This document shows, piece after piece, positions 17,432 through 26,375 of a stretch of 64,000 bases of DNA. Each line of letters starts with the position of its first letter. Position 1 is the stretch's first letter. This stretch comes from an uncultured Bacteroidota bacterium (GTDB lineage Bacteria; Bacteroidota; Bacteroidia; Bacteroidales; P3): contig CACZWL010000009.1 of NCBI GenBank assembly GCA_902784865.1, positions 1 to 64,000 of the forward strand, written 5' to 3'. The notes under the pieces were generated by a model. The model was not told the DNA's origin. It saw only the letters and a program-made list of their open reading frames with translations, and did not search any database. Position numbers and translations under genes: made by a program.

Positions 17432-18181
17432 TTAACACGCCAACTGCGACACCTCTTTCATGCCGCACACCAGGCGCCGCCCGTCGGCAGCCGTCAGCAA
17501 CAGCTGCCCATAGGCATCCACACCCGTTATCGTTGCCGTAAGTTCCTCATCCTTATACTTGTAGCGCGCCTCTACGCCGAGGTTCAGCAGCCTCGCCAGG
17601 TACTCCTCGTCCAGGTTGCGTCCGGCATACAGCGCGTCGCACCGCCGCCCGATGCAGCCCAGCAGCCCCTCCAGCAGGGGACGCAGCTCGTAGCGCCGGC
17701 CCGTCAGCAGGCTCAGCGACGTCGGGTTCGGCACCCAGTCGGGGAAATCGCGCTCGTTGACGTTCAGCCCTATGCCGCATATCGCCGTGGCCACCTGTCC
17801 ACCCTGCACGCGCGCGCTGACCAGCGTGCCGCAGATTTTCTTGCAGGGGCGCCGTTCGCCCCCTTCGGCAGCGTAGATATCGTTGGGCCACTTGATGAAA
17901 GTTGAAAATTGAGAGTTGAAAATTGAAAAAAAATCTACCACGGCAAGCGAGAGGGCCTGCGTGAGGCGGAACTGGCGGTCGGCCGCCAGCCCCCGTGGTT
18001 TCAGCACCAAGCTGAAAGTGAGGTTCTCGCCCGGGGCCGAGTGCCAGTGATTGCCCCGTTGGCCGATGCCGGCGGTCTGCTCAAGCGCCCAATAGCAAGT
18101 GAAGTCCTCCACCTCTGCGAGGTCGAGGGCTTCACAATACTTGTTCGTCGACTCCACGGAGCCGATTTCTTCAATTCTCAA
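17432..18181 (-). CDS. birA: Biotin--[acetyl-CoA-carboxylase] ligase, class I
   Basis: 249 residues, with no DNA-binding N-terminus, so a pure ligase. It has the biotin-binding HWHSAPGENLTFS, the catalytic KWPNDIY and CGIGLNVNE motifs, and a C-terminal SH3-like domain. The nucleotide loop reads GIGQRGN where GRGQRGN is expected; this is visible in sequence, its effect unknown. The start is TTG, 7 nt after AGAAGG. Two oddities: the N-terminal codons and an in-frame insert just before KWPND (residues FNSQFSTF) are both made of a simple TTCAACTCTCAATTTTC-type repeat. It follows frr by 12 nt. Confidence 0.9.
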   Translation of the reverse strand: MRIEEIGSVESTNKYCEALDLAEVEDFTCYWALEQTAGIGQRGNHWHSAPGENLTFSLVLKPRGLAADRQFRLTQALSLAVVDFFSIFNSQFSTFIKWPNDIYAAEGGERRPCKKICGTLVSARVQGGQVATAICGIGLNVNERDFPDWVPNPTSLSLLTGRRYELRPLLEGLLGCIGRRCDALYAGRNLDEEYLARLLNLGVEARYKYKDEELTATITGVDAYGQLLLTAADGRRLVCGMKEVSQLAC

Positions 18182-18193
18182 CTTTCAGCCTTC

Positions 18194-18757
18194 TTAAATC
18201 GACATAATCTCCTTCTCCTTGGCGGCGAAGATCTTGTCGCACTCGGCGATGTGCTTGTCGGTGATATCCTGAAGGTCTTTCTCCACCTGCTTCACCTCGT
18301 CTTCGGGCACCGATTTGTCCTTCAGCTTCTTCACCTTGTCCATCACGTTGCGGCGCACGTTGCGGACGTTCACCTTGGCGTTCTCTATCTCGGTCTTGGC
18401 GGCCTTGCTGAGTTCCTTGCGGCGCTCCTCGGTCAGCGGGGGGATGACGATGCGCAGCATGTCGCCCTCCTGGCGCGGGGTGAAGCCCAGGTTGGCATCC
18501 ATGATGGCCTTGTTGATGGGCGAGACCATGGCTTTCTCCCACGGCTGGACGACGATGGAGCGGGCGTCGGGCGTGTTGATGTTGGCCACCTGGCTGATCT
18601 CCGTCGGGGTGCCGTAGTAGTCCACCTTCACGCCGTCGAGCATACCGGGGTTGGCCTTGCCGGCGCGGATTTTGGCAAGTTCCTTCTCCAGGAAGTTCAG
18701 CGAGCTCTGCATACTGTTTTTAGCCTCGTCGAGGCATGCTTTCGATAATTCGTTCAT
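18194..18757 (-). CDS. frr: Ribosome-recycling factor
   Basis: 187 residues, standard length, full match to RRF: an N-terminal MQSSLNFLEKELAKIRAGKANP, then PWEKAMVSPINKAI, and a C-terminal coiled-coil helix. It releases ribosomes from mRNA after termination, together with EF-G. It lies between pyrH and birA on the same strand; pyrH-frr is a widely conserved pair in bacteria. Confidence 0.98.
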   Translation of the reverse strand: MNELSKACLDEAKNSMQSSLNFLEKELAKIRAGKANPGMLDGVKVDYYGTPTEISQVANINTPDARSIVVQPWEKAMVSPINKAIMDANLGFTPRQEGDMLRIVIPPLTEERRKELSKAAKTEIENAKVNVRNVRRNVMDKVKKLKDKSVPEDEVKQVEKDLQDITDKHIAECDKIFAAKEKEIMSI

Positions 18758-18815
18758 GGCTATATATTTTTATTTGTTTTTTTATTCAAAACCCACAACT
18801 CATAACTCATAACTC

Positions 18816-19523
18816 CTAACTCGCAACCAGCGTGCCTATCTCCTCGCCCTCGACCACGCGCAGCAGGTTGCCCGGCCGGTTCATGTCGAACACGTAGATC
18901 GGCAGCTTGTTGTCCTCGGCCAGAGCGAAAGCCGTGAGGTCCATGATTTTGAGTTTCTTCTCCAGCGCCTCGCTGTAGCTCAGGTGGTGGTACTTGGTGG
19001 CCGTGGGGTCCTTCTCGGGGTCGGCGGTGTAGACGCCGTCCACGCGTGTGCCTTTCAGTATCACGTCGGCCTCGATCTCCACTGCGCGCAGTGTCGACGC
19101 CGTGTCGGTGGTGAAGAAGGGGTTGCCCGTGCCGCCGCCAATGATGACCACCTTGCCCTCGCGCAGCGCCTCCTGGGCCCTGCGGCGGCTCATGGCCTTG
19201 CAGATCGGCTCGATGGCCAAGCCGCCGAGCAACTCGGTGCGCAGCCCCTGGCGTTCCAGCTCGGCCTGCAGTGCCATGCTGTTGATCAGCGTCGCCATCA
19301 TGCCCATATAGTCGCCCTGCACGCGGTCCATTCCCTGGGCCGCGCCGCTCAGGCCGCGGAAGATATTGCCGCCGCCGATGACGATGGCCACCTGGCAGCC
19401 CTTCGCCGCCACGGCCTTGATGTCGGCCCCATACTGCTCCAGCATCGCCGGACTTATACCGTAGCTTTGGTCGCCCATGAGCGACTCGCCGCTCAGTTTG
19501 AGCAAAATACGCTTATACTTCAT
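18816..19523 (-). CDS. pyrH: UMP kinase
   Basis: 235 residues. Amino-acid kinase fold with KLSGESLMG at the N-terminus, VIGGGNIFRG, and DHVILKGTRVDGVYTADPEKDP-type residues near 160-175 (here ADVILKGTRVDGVYTADPEK). It phosphorylates UMP to UDP for RNA, DNA and cell-wall precursor synthesis and is normally allosterically controlled by GTP and UTP. It is first in the pyrH-frr-birA unit. The short gap upstream (19524-19640) holds no gene. Confidence 0.97.
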   Translation of the reverse strand: MKYKRILLKLSGESLMGDQSYGISPAMLEQYGADIKAVAAKGCQVAIVIGGGNIFRGLSGAAQGMDRVQGDYMGMMATLINSMALQAELERQGLRTELLGGLAIEPICKAMSRRRAQEALREGKVVIIGGGTGNPFFTTDTASTLRAVEIEADVILKGTRVDGVYTADPEKDPTATKYHHLSYSEALEKKLKIMDLTAFALAEDNKLPIYVFDMNRPGNLLRVVEGEEIGTLVAS

Positions 19524-19640
19524 ACCTTATAACCTGTTGTTTTTTAGTACTTTGCAGAAATACTGCATCTCTTTTTCATTCAACGAAGATAGGCATTTTT
19601 TTCTAACCCACCAAATTTTTCTCTCCACGCCTTACCTCCT

Positions 19641-21329
19641 TCACTCCCTGCTCCTCACCACCTCGCCGTGGTCGTCGACAATCTGGCGGAGGAACCATGC
19701 CGGGTAGGGCGGTTGCTGCGGGAAGCGCACCACGCCGGTCTCCGTGGTCTCGGGTTTGCCCTTCTTCATGTGCTTGATATTGCCGTCGATATACTTCATC
19801 AGCAGCATCTGGTCCAGCTCCTTCCAGCGGCGCATCATGCGCTCGGCGCGGTCGTTGCTGAAGCGGTTCAGTTCGCCCACCAGGCGCCGATCGTCCACGT
19901 CCATCTCGGCCCATCGGCGGGCATGGGCCTGCTCGTCGCGCACGAAGTCGGTCTCCAGCTCCTGCTGCACCTTGACGACGTCGACTATCATCGAGTCGTA
20001 GCGCAGGTAGCAGAAGTTGCTCACGCGGTTGAAGAGCCAGAAGGCGGCCGTCTCGCTGTATTGGCTCATGCTGCCGTTGCCCTCCTCGAAACAGTGGGGC
20101 ACCTGCGTCATGCCGCAGTACATGGGGGCGTAGCAGGTGGAGTAGGTGTCGTCGACGCCGAACCACAGCACGCCGCCCAGCTTCGGAGTCAGCCAGCTGC
20201 GGCACTGCGCCACAAACGAGAAGCCCGTCTGCTGTGTGCTGATGGCGCGCTCGTGCACGTAGGTCTGTCCGTCGATGGCGAACTCCATCGGCCGCCAGCG
20301 GTAGGGGCAGTGGAAGGGGCCGGCGCCGGGGTCCTGCGTCATGTCCATCGGCGTGCCCTCGTAGTGGTCGCGCATCAGGGCCATGCAGTCCTGCACGGTC
20401 AGTTTGCGGTTGGGCTTCACCCACAGCGGCAGCCGCTCGGCCGTCTTGTCGCCCATGGCGAAGCGCTCGTAGCGCTCCATGCCGTCGGCGGCGCGGCGGA
20501 ACATGGCATAGACGCGCGCCTCGCAGGCACGCAGACCACTGAAGGTAAGTGGATTATAGGTGTCGGCAAAGCTGAAGTCGGCATCCTTGCCGCTGTACCA
20601 CCCCTGCCGCCGTGCAAAGTCGGCCACGTCGTGGCTGTAGACGCACTCCACATCCTTGTTGTCCAAGTGTTTGAGGTTCTTGCTGCTGATACTCTTGTAC
20701 GACTTTTTCTGCTCCCAGGGGAAGGTGGTGATGCGGCATTGGTTGGCGTGGCCGCTGATGTAGCCGTCGGGCACGCGCCGCGCCACCCACACAGCCCCCT
20801 TCTCTTCGCCCTTGCTCACGATGTCGTAGATCCACACCTCGTTGGGGTCGCAGAGCGAGAAGGTCTCGCCGCCGTCGGCATAGCCGTAGGTGGAGACCAG
20901 CTCGTGCATCACTCGTATGGCCTCGCGGCAGTTGCGTGCGCGCTGGAGGGTCACATAGATGAGGTTGCCGTAGTCGATGCCCTCTTTGTTGCCGTGTTCC
21001 AGCTCCTTGCGGCCGCCCCAGGTGGTCTCGCCGATGGCCAGCTGGTGCTCGTTGATGAAGCCGACGACCTGGTAGGTGTGTGCCGGCTGCGCAATTTCCA
21101 GCTGGAACTTCTGCGAGCCGTAGTTGTAGAGGCGCAGCGTTGCGCCGGGCGCGTGGTCGGCGGCGGGGCAGAAGCGCAGTTGGCCGTAGCGTGTGTGGCT
21201 GTCGGCCGCATAGGTGATGAAGGTGCTGCCGTCGGTCGAGGCGCCCTTGGAGACAATGAGGTTGGTGCAGGCCATGGCGCAGGCGGCCACGACCCAGAAT
21301 GCGATTGCAAGTATGCTCTTTTTTGTCAT
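19641..21329 (-). CDS. Peptidase C69 family dipeptidase
   Basis: 562 residues. The signal peptide is followed directly by the expected N-terminal nucleophile cysteine in AMACTNLIVSKGASTDGS. C69 enzymes are Ntn hydrolases that cleave dipeptides. Other family blocks are GETTWGGRKEL, GYADGGETFSLCDPNEVW and WVARRVPDGY. Export suggests a periplasmic or surface role in peptide use. The ATG at 21329 was chosen because the promoter -7 element at 21354-21362 puts the transcript start near the alternative ATG at 21350. Confidence 0.92.
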   Translation of the reverse strand: MTKKSILAIAFWVVAACAMACTNLIVSKGASTDGSTFITYAADSHTRYGQLRFCPAADHAPGATLRLYNYGSQKFQLEIAQPAHTYQVVGFINEHQLAIGETTWGGRKELEHGNKEGIDYGNLIYVTLQRARNCREAIRVMHELVSTYGYADGGETFSLCDPNEVWIYDIVSKGEEKGAVWVARRVPDGYISGHANQCRITTFPWEQKKSYKSISSKNLKHLDNKDVECVYSHDVADFARRQGWYSGKDADFSFADTYNPLTFSGLRACEARVYAMFRRAADGMERYERFAMGDKTAERLPLWVKPNRKLTVQDCMALMRDHYEGTPMDMTQDPGAGPFHCPYRWRPMEFAIDGQTYVHERAISTQQTGFSFVAQCRSWLTPKLGGVLWFGVDDTYSTCYAPMYCGMTQVPHCFEEGNGSMSQYSETAAFWLFNRVSNFCYLRYDSMIVDVVKVQQELETDFVRDEQAHARRWAEMDVDDRRLVGELNRFSNDRAERMMRRWKELDQMLLMKYIDGNIKHMKKGKPETTETGVVRFPQQPPYPAWFLRQIVDDHGEVVRSRE

Positions 21330-21353
21330 GGTGGGGGTGGTTTGAATCAAGGT

Positions 21354-21362
21354 GCAAAGGTA
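21354..21362 (-). promoter_or_regulatory. -7 promoter element for the C69 dipeptidase gene
   Basis: The minus strand reads TACCTTTGC. It leaves a leader of only about 20 nt to the chosen ATG. Confidence 0.75.
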
Positions 21363-21447
21363 CGACTATTTTCCCAATCGCAGTCCGTTTTGTATAAATT
21401 TAACAAATGACCGGAATCCGTGTAGTGGAGATAATAAATAAGAATGT

Positions 21448-23814
21448 TCAATCGCCGATTTGCACCCAGGTGTTACCTTTCACCTTGCCCAGGTTGCCGC
21501 CGCCGTAGACGTTGCCTCCCACATGAGTGGTTCCCAGGATTTTGACCCTGGTGTCGCCGGTGATGATGGCCGAGGTGCCGTAGCCGCCGCCGAAGACGGA
21601 GTTGTGGATGTGGCCGTTGTAGGTGGTTACGCTGAAGGTGCGGCCGCCAGTGGTATGGGGTGCCATGAAGCCGCCGGCGTAGACGCTCTGGTGGATGTAG
21701 GGGGTGGTGCGCGAGCGGCGGCAGGTGTCGGCGCCGATAACGACGGAGACGTTGCCCAGCACACGCGTCTGCTCGCCGTAGCCGCAGCCGAAGACGTTGC
21801 CCAGTGTGTCGGGGCAGCCATCGGTGCCAACGGTGCCACCGACGATGTGGATAGCCACGTCGCCGCGGATGGTGCCTATGTAGTTCGAGCCGCCGAAGAT
21901 GCCTCCAACCACGTTGCCGGCGCGCATGACGATGTTCACATGGCGGCCTTGCTGGCGGTTCGAGCCGCCGAAGACCCGGCCGGCCACCGTGCCGCCCAGG
22001 ATGTGGATATGGGTGCCCGAGCCATAGACGTATCCGTAGTTGCCGCCGCCGTAGACATCGCGCGAGATGTAGGCGCTGTCGGCTATGACGATGGTGGAAC
22101 CGATGACACGGCCGATGGTGGCGTCTTCGCCCGTGGCCTCGTTGTGGCCACTGCCGGCGCCGAAGAGGTTGCCGCCACGCGAATAGCTGATGTGCGGGTC
22201 GTCGCTGCTGTGCTGCAGCGTGGCTCGGCCGCCGAAGTAGAGGTAGGTGCTGCCACAGAGATTGCCACGGTAGGCCACCTGCGTGCCGTTGCTGCCCCCG
22301 GCAATCCAACCGCCCACGGTGCCGCCAGTGATGACGTAGCGCCGGTCGCCACGGGCGGTGGCGTGCTCGGCGGCGCCGTAGATGCTGCCGCGGATAGTGC
22401 CGCCGTGGATGCGCAGACGCACCATCAGCTGGGTGGAGTCGACATAGGTGTGGTCGTCCTCGTCCATGCCGCCGGCGATGGAGGCGAAGATGCCGCCCTC
22501 GACGGTCATGCAGCGCTTGCCCTGGTGGTGCAGGTCGCCCGAAGAACTGGAACCCATGTAGAACGCCTCGGGGCCGCCACGCCCGATGCCGAGGGCGCCG
22601 GGGTTGTACTGGCCGCTCTTGACGAGGTAGGTGTACTGGTCGGTATGGCGGTTGGAGTGGCCGCGGTACTTGGTGCGGTCGCCGCCCATGATGTTGCGCA
22701 GGATGAGGCGGCTGTGGTCGTCGCGGCTGCGGTCGTAGTCGGAGCCCAGCACCGCGTTGAGAACCAAGGCGTGGTCATAGCGGCGCTGCGAGCCGGTGAA
22801 GGCCACATAGCCGTAATCGCCGCTCTCGATGCGCAGCCGTATGTGTGTGGTGTACGTGGGATGGGTGTGGTTGCCGAGGAGGGTGCCGAGGGTCTGGCCG
22901 CCAGAGGCGCTGCGCAGGTCGCGCCCCAGCACCAGGAGGTTGTCGCCCACATAGAAGGTGTTGCCTGAACAGCGCATGGTGAGGTACTCGAACTTGGTGT
23001 CGCTCAAGCAGGTGAAGTTCTGACTTACAGACACCGAGGCGACATGGTCGGCACTGCCGTCGGGCGCGGCGGCGGTGATGGTAGCGGGATAGGTGTTGGC
23101 CTCCATGTTGCCGGGCGAGGCGCTGAGGAACACCAGGTTGCGCTCGTAGGCATTGGTGCCCGTGGCGTAGGCGCGGGCCGCGTTGAGGGCGGCGGTGGAA
23201 GTGAAGACGAAGGCACGCGCCCACACGGCCTCGAAGTCGACCTCCATGCCGTACTCCGCGGCAGGGTCGAGCCACAGCTCCTGCTCGGCATCGACCATAG
23301 TTCCCTGCGCCACCGGCGAGCTTTTGGACGCATCGGCATAGAGCCTGCCACCGACGAGCCGCTTGACGCGCCACTTGTAGAAGCCGCGCCAGCGGGTGTC
23401 GCCACTGCCGTGGGTGGGACGTATCGAGAACGGATTGGCGATAGTTTGATAACGGCAAGGCCCATTGGCGGCTGCCACCGATACGGCCTGCTCGCCGTCC
23501 AGGCGCTCGAGGGTTTTATAATATATGTACGTATTTTTACCAGGAGCGTCGATGCCGATGGCCACGGCCGAGGGCTGCACGTTGCGGTCGGGCGTGCCCG
23601 AGGGGGTGGCCGCGTTGCTGCTGTACATGGTGTTGGTGCCGTAGGCAAAATAAGTTATTTTTACATCCGCTGGATTGAGGCTGCGGACGGGAGAGGCAGG
23701 GTCGCTGTAGTAACTCCAGGTGTGCGGTTCACGGTCGTCGAGAGTTACGGTATTGCTTTGCGCCGTAGCAAGCAATGGCAACAGGGTAAATAGGAATAAT
23801 ACTTTCTTTATCAT
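21448..23814 (-). CDS. Exported glycine-rich repeat protein (beta-helix-like)
   Basis: 788 residues. Signal peptide ends at about TAQS. From about residue 430 to the end there are more than ten short repeats of the type GG-x-(V/I)-x-G-x-(V/I)-(F/Y)-GG-(G/S)-N, a pattern expected to stack into a parallel beta helix. Related Bacteroidales surface proteins are often larger and end in a T9SS domain. Here the frame stops just after a GGNVYGGGNLG unit with no sorting domain, so the protein may be truncated or end naturally as a soluble helix. Function unknown. Confidence 0.75.
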   Translation of the reverse strand: MIKKVLFLFTLLPLLATAQSNTVTLDDREPHTWSYYSDPASPVRSLNPADVKITYFAYGTNTMYSSNAATPSGTPDRNVQPSAVAIGIDAPGKNTYIYYKTLERLDGEQAVSVAAANGPCRYQTIANPFSIRPTHGSGDTRWRGFYKWRVKRLVGGRLYADASKSSPVAQGTMVDAEQELWLDPAAEYGMEVDFEAVWARAFVFTSTAALNAARAYATGTNAYERNLVFLSASPGNMEANTYPATITAAAPDGSADHVASVSVSQNFTCLSDTKFEYLTMRCSGNTFYVGDNLLVLGRDLRSASGGQTLGTLLGNHTHPTYTTHIRLRIESGDYGYVAFTGSQRRYDHALVLNAVLGSDYDRSRDDHSRLILRNIMGGDRTKYRGHSNRHTDQYTYLVKSGQYNPGALGIGRGGPEAFYMGSSSSGDLHHQGKRCMTVEGGIFASIAGGMDEDDHTYVDSTQLMVRLRIHGGTIRGSIYGAAEHATARGDRRYVITGGTVGGWIAGGSNGTQVAYRGNLCGSTYLYFGGRATLQHSSDDPHISYSRGGNLFGAGSGHNEATGEDATIGRVIGSTIVIADSAYISRDVYGGGNYGYVYGSGTHIHILGGTVAGRVFGGSNRQQGRHVNIVMRAGNVVGGIFGGSNYIGTIRGDVAIHIVGGTVGTDGCPDTLGNVFGCGYGEQTRVLGNVSVVIGADTCRRSRTTPYIHQSVYAGGFMAPHTTGGRTFSVTTYNGHIHNSVFGGGYGTSAIITGDTRVKILGTTHVGGNVYGGGNLGKVKGNTWVQIGD

Positions 23815-23859
23815 AATTTACAATATTTTTGTTTCAAACTCATTGTGCCTGACTTGGGC

Positions 23860-24072
23860 TATGCACATAAAAAAGCGTGGTACTTATTAGTTTTCATTGG
23901 AATCTTTGAGGTCTTCGACTACCTGATGCTTCCCAATTTACAACGTATAAAGCCCACGCCAAATGACGGGAGCGCCGTTGCTTTATTTTTGGAAGCATCA
24001 TTTGAAGTTGTCGAAGTTTCAAAGATTCCAAAATACAGCTACTTCGCTTTTCTTATTTCTATGATGTGCATA
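23860..24072. repeat. Complex long-range inverted repeat upstream of the glycine-rich protein gene
   Basis: Four nested pairs face each other: TATGCACATA / TGTGCATA (outermost), GGAATCTTTGA / TCAAAGATTCC, TTCGAC / GTCGAA, and TGATGCTTCC / GGAAGCATCA. The loop between the inner arms is about 57 nt and contains a further GCGTGG/CCACGC pairing option. The spacing is compatible with a structured RNA or a palindromic mobile-type element. It occupies most of the 23815-24148 gap, in which I see no convincing gene. Confidence 0.7.
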
Positions 24073-24148
24073 TCGTTGCTATGCGCTATGTTTCATCGGC
24101 AAATATTTTGGTTACTATTTTGTTGATATCTTTTTGAGCTAAAATCAT

Positions 24149-25360
24149 TTATCCCAGGTGCAGCGTGTGCCCCATGCGCTCCTGCTTGGTTTTGAGGTAG
24201 CGCTCGTTGTATTTGTTGGGCGTCTCGACGAGGGGGACGATCTCGGTCACCTCGAGGCCGTAGCCTTCGAGGCCGGTGCGCTTGACGGGGTTGTTGGTGA
24301 TGAGGCGCATCCGTGTAACGCCCTCTTGACGCAGGATCTGGGCGCCGATGCCGTAGTCGCGCTCGTCGGCCTTGAAGCCCAGCTGCAGGTTGGCCTCCAC
24401 GGTGTCGAGCCCCTGCTCCTGCAGGTGATAGGCTTTGAGCTTGTTGACTAGGCCGATGCCGCGGCCCTCCTGGCTCATGTAGGCGATGAGGCCTTTGCCC
24501 TCGCGCTCGATCATCTGCATGGCGTGGTGCAGCTGCTCGCCGCAGTCGCACTTGCAGGAGCCGAAGATGTCGCCCGTGGCGCAGCTGGAGTGGACGCGCA
24601 CCAGCACCGGCTCGCCCTCCTCCCACTCGCCTTTGCGGAGCACCATGTGGGTCGAGCCGTTGTCAAGCTGCGTGTAGGCTATGAGCTGGAAGTTGCCCCA
24701 CTGGGTGGGGAGGAAGACCTCTTCTTCGCGGCGGACGAGGGTCTCGTGGGCGACGCGGTAGGCGATGAGGTCTTTGATGGTGACGATTTTCATGCCGTAT
24801 TTCTTTGCCACTTCCTGGAGTTGCGGCATGCGTGCCATGGTGCCGTCGTCGTTGATGATTTCGATGAGGGCGCCTGCGGGCTGCAGGCCTGCGAGGCGGG
24901 CCAGGTCGACGGCGGCCTCGGTGTGGCCGGCGCGGACGAGGACGCCGCCGTTGCGGGCGCGCAGGGGGTTGATGTGGCCGGGGCGGCCCAGCTGGGTGGG
25001 CTTGGTGGCGGGGTCGGCCAGGGCGCGGATGGTGCTGGCGCGGTCGTGCATGCTGACGCCGGTGGTGCAGCCGTCCTCGAGGTTGTCGACGGTGACGGTG
25101 AACGGGGTGCCGAGGAGCGACGTGTTGTCGTGCACCTGCATGTCGAGCTGCAGCTCGTGGCAGCGGTCCTCGGTGATGGGGGCGCAAAGCACACCGCGGC
25201 CATACTTGAGCATGAAGTTCACGTGCTCGGGCGTGATTTTCTCGGCGGCCATGATGAAGTCGCCCTCGTTCTCGCGGTCCTCGTCGTCGACCACAATGAC
25301 AAACTTGCCCTCGCGGAAATCCTCGATGGCCTCCTCTATAGTGTTCAGTTTGAAGTCCAT
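24149..25360 (-). CDS. ribBA: Bifunctional 3,4-dihydroxy-2-butanone-4-phosphate synthase / GTP cyclohydrolase II
   Basis: 403 residues. The N-terminal RibB half has the acidic metal loop [10 protein letters not shown] (25-34). The C-terminal RibA half has the zinc-binding [18 protein letters not shown] cluster and the EGRGIGL loop. The two activities supply both starting branches of riboflavin synthesis (from ribulose 5-phosphate and from GTP). The ATG at 25360 was chosen since the promoter lies at 25390-25398; an in-frame start further up would precede transcription. No other rib genes are in the window and no FMN riboswitch is seen in the short leader. Confidence 0.97.
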   Translation of the reverse strand: MDFKLNTIEEAIEDFREGKFVIVVDDEDRENEGDFIMAAEKITPEHVNFMLKYGRGVLCAPITEDRCHELQLDMQVHDNTSLLGTPFTVTVDNLEDGCTTGVSMHDRASTIRALADPATKPTQLGRPGHINPLRARNGGVLVRAGHTEAAVDLARLAGLQPAGALIEIINDDGTMARMPQLQEVAKKYGMKIVTIKDLIAYRVAHETLVRREEEVFLPTQWGNFQLIAYTQLDNGSTHMVLRKGEWEEGEPVLVRVHSSCATGDIFGSCKCDCGEQLHHAMQMIEREGKGLIAYMSQEGRGIGLVNKLKAYHLQEQGLDTVEANLQLGFKADERDYGIGAQILRQEGVTRMRLITNNPVKRTGLEGYGLEVTEIVPLVETPNKYNERYLKTKQERMGHTLHLG

Positions 25361-25389
25361 ATATATATTTATACTATTTATTCTGTGCT

Positions 25390-25398
25390 GCAAATTTA
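25390..25398 (-). promoter_or_regulatory. -7 promoter element for ribBA
   Basis: The minus strand reads TAAATTTGC, about 30 nt upstream of the ATG at 25360. Confidence 0.75.
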
Positions 25399-25467
25399 CA
25401 TGAAAAATCTGATTTGCGCACGTTCTGTGCGAAAAAAATATCCTTTTTGGGGGCGTCGGCGGGGGCG

Positions 25468-26031
25468 TCACTCGTCGGGTCTCCGGCTGGCGGAGGGCTG
25501 GCGGGGGGTGCGTGGAGGGGCGGGCGCGCCGCTCGCAACGTCCACAGCCTCAGCCATGCAGCAGCGCTGCGACACCTCGTCGAAGGCCACCAGCTGCACC
25601 TGCGCTCCGCGCAGGCGCGTGTTCTTGGCAAAGCGTACGCGCGCCACGCCGCCCTCGACACTGGCGCCGAGGCAGGCCACGGTCGGAGCCGTCCCCTCCG
25701 AGAGCTGCAACCGCCTGTAGTCCACCGCTATGCCCCCCTCGGCGTCGTAGCCGAAGCAGCCGCTGTTGAGGCGCAGGAAGCAGTTGCCGCCGGTCAGCAC
25801 CTCGCGGTCGCTCATCGCCCTCATACCCAGGCGTATAGCCGGCGTCAGCCGCGACGCCAGGCCTATCATGGCCTTGAAAAGGCCGCGCTGCGCTAGCTGC
25901 GCCTGCGACCGCTTGTCTTTGATAACGGGCTGATATGCACGCACATACCAGCGTCCGCCACGGCAGTAGCCCACCACGGTGCCCACGCGGCCGCTGAAGC
26001 CGCCAAGTATTCCTTCTATCAACTTTGCCAT
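25468..26031 (-). CDS. DUF6266 family protein
   Basis: 187 residues. The N-terminus [22 protein letters not shown] is the hallmark of this Bacteroidota-only family; the remainder is beta-rich with a low-complexity Pro/Arg tail. No signal peptide. Function is not known. The ATG at 26031 fits the family start; longer in-frame starts would run through the R3 repeat. Confidence 0.8.
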   Translation of the reverse strand: MAKLIEGILGGFSGRVGTVVGYCRGGRWYVRAYQPVIKDKRSQAQLAQRGLFKAMIGLASRLTPAIRLGMRAMSDREVLTGGNCFLRLNSGCFGYDAEGGIAVDYRRLQLSEGTAPTVACLGASVEGGVARVRFAKNTRLRGAQVQLVAFDEVSQRCCMAEAVDVASGAPAPPRTPRQPSASRRPDE

Positions 26032-26077
26032 TATATGATGATTTTTGGGTTTTGATTTCTGAGTGGAGGTTTTTTTT

Positions 26078-26150
26078 AACGGCGAATTGCTCTGACTATG
26101 CGAAGGCCTGCGCGGGTCAATTGCCGGCCAGTTACTCGGATTGGACCTCT
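26078..26150 (+). repeat. AACGGCGAATT / TGCGCG repeat (family R3, copy 2)
   Basis: Starts AACGGCGAATT, then ACTATGCGAAGGCCTGCGC and GTTACTCGGA. The reverse complement of 46727-46796 has the same blocks in the same order and spacing. It lies in the 26032-26375 gap with the R2 copy and the nadA promoter; no gene is seen there. Confidence 0.7.
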
Positions 26151-26229
26151 CGCCATTCTTCACTTTTCATTCTTCATTTACACCAAGTAACGCCGACCGA
26201 CCTGTTTTATTGCATGCATTCACCTCGAA

Positions 26230-26256
26230 TGTCAAAACCTAGGCAAAACCTATAAC
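26230..26256 (+). repeat. CCTAGG-core repeat (family R2, copy 2)
   Basis: Identical 27-nt core to copy 1, located about 85 bp upstream of the nadA -10 region and pointing towards it. Confidence 0.8.
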
Positions 26257-26340
26257 CTATAGCACACTGTAAATCACCCGATTGCGGGGCAGGATTTTTT
26301 TGAAAAAAATGCATTTTCCCGCCATTAATCTTTTTTTTCG

Positions 26341-26349
26341 TATCTTTGC
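26341..26349 (+). promoter_or_regulatory. -7 promoter element for nadA
   Basis: Reads TATCTTTGC after a T-rich tract. Predicted leader of about 20 nt. Confidence 0.75.
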
Positions 26350-26375
26350 ACCCGCAAATCAAACCGCAAAACATC

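Noticed and set aside
23845..24126. Open frame of 93 residues in the gap upstream of the glycine-rich protein gene
   Set aside because: It lies wholly inside the nested inverted repeat, has no promoter or ribosome-binding site, and its composition follows the palindromes.
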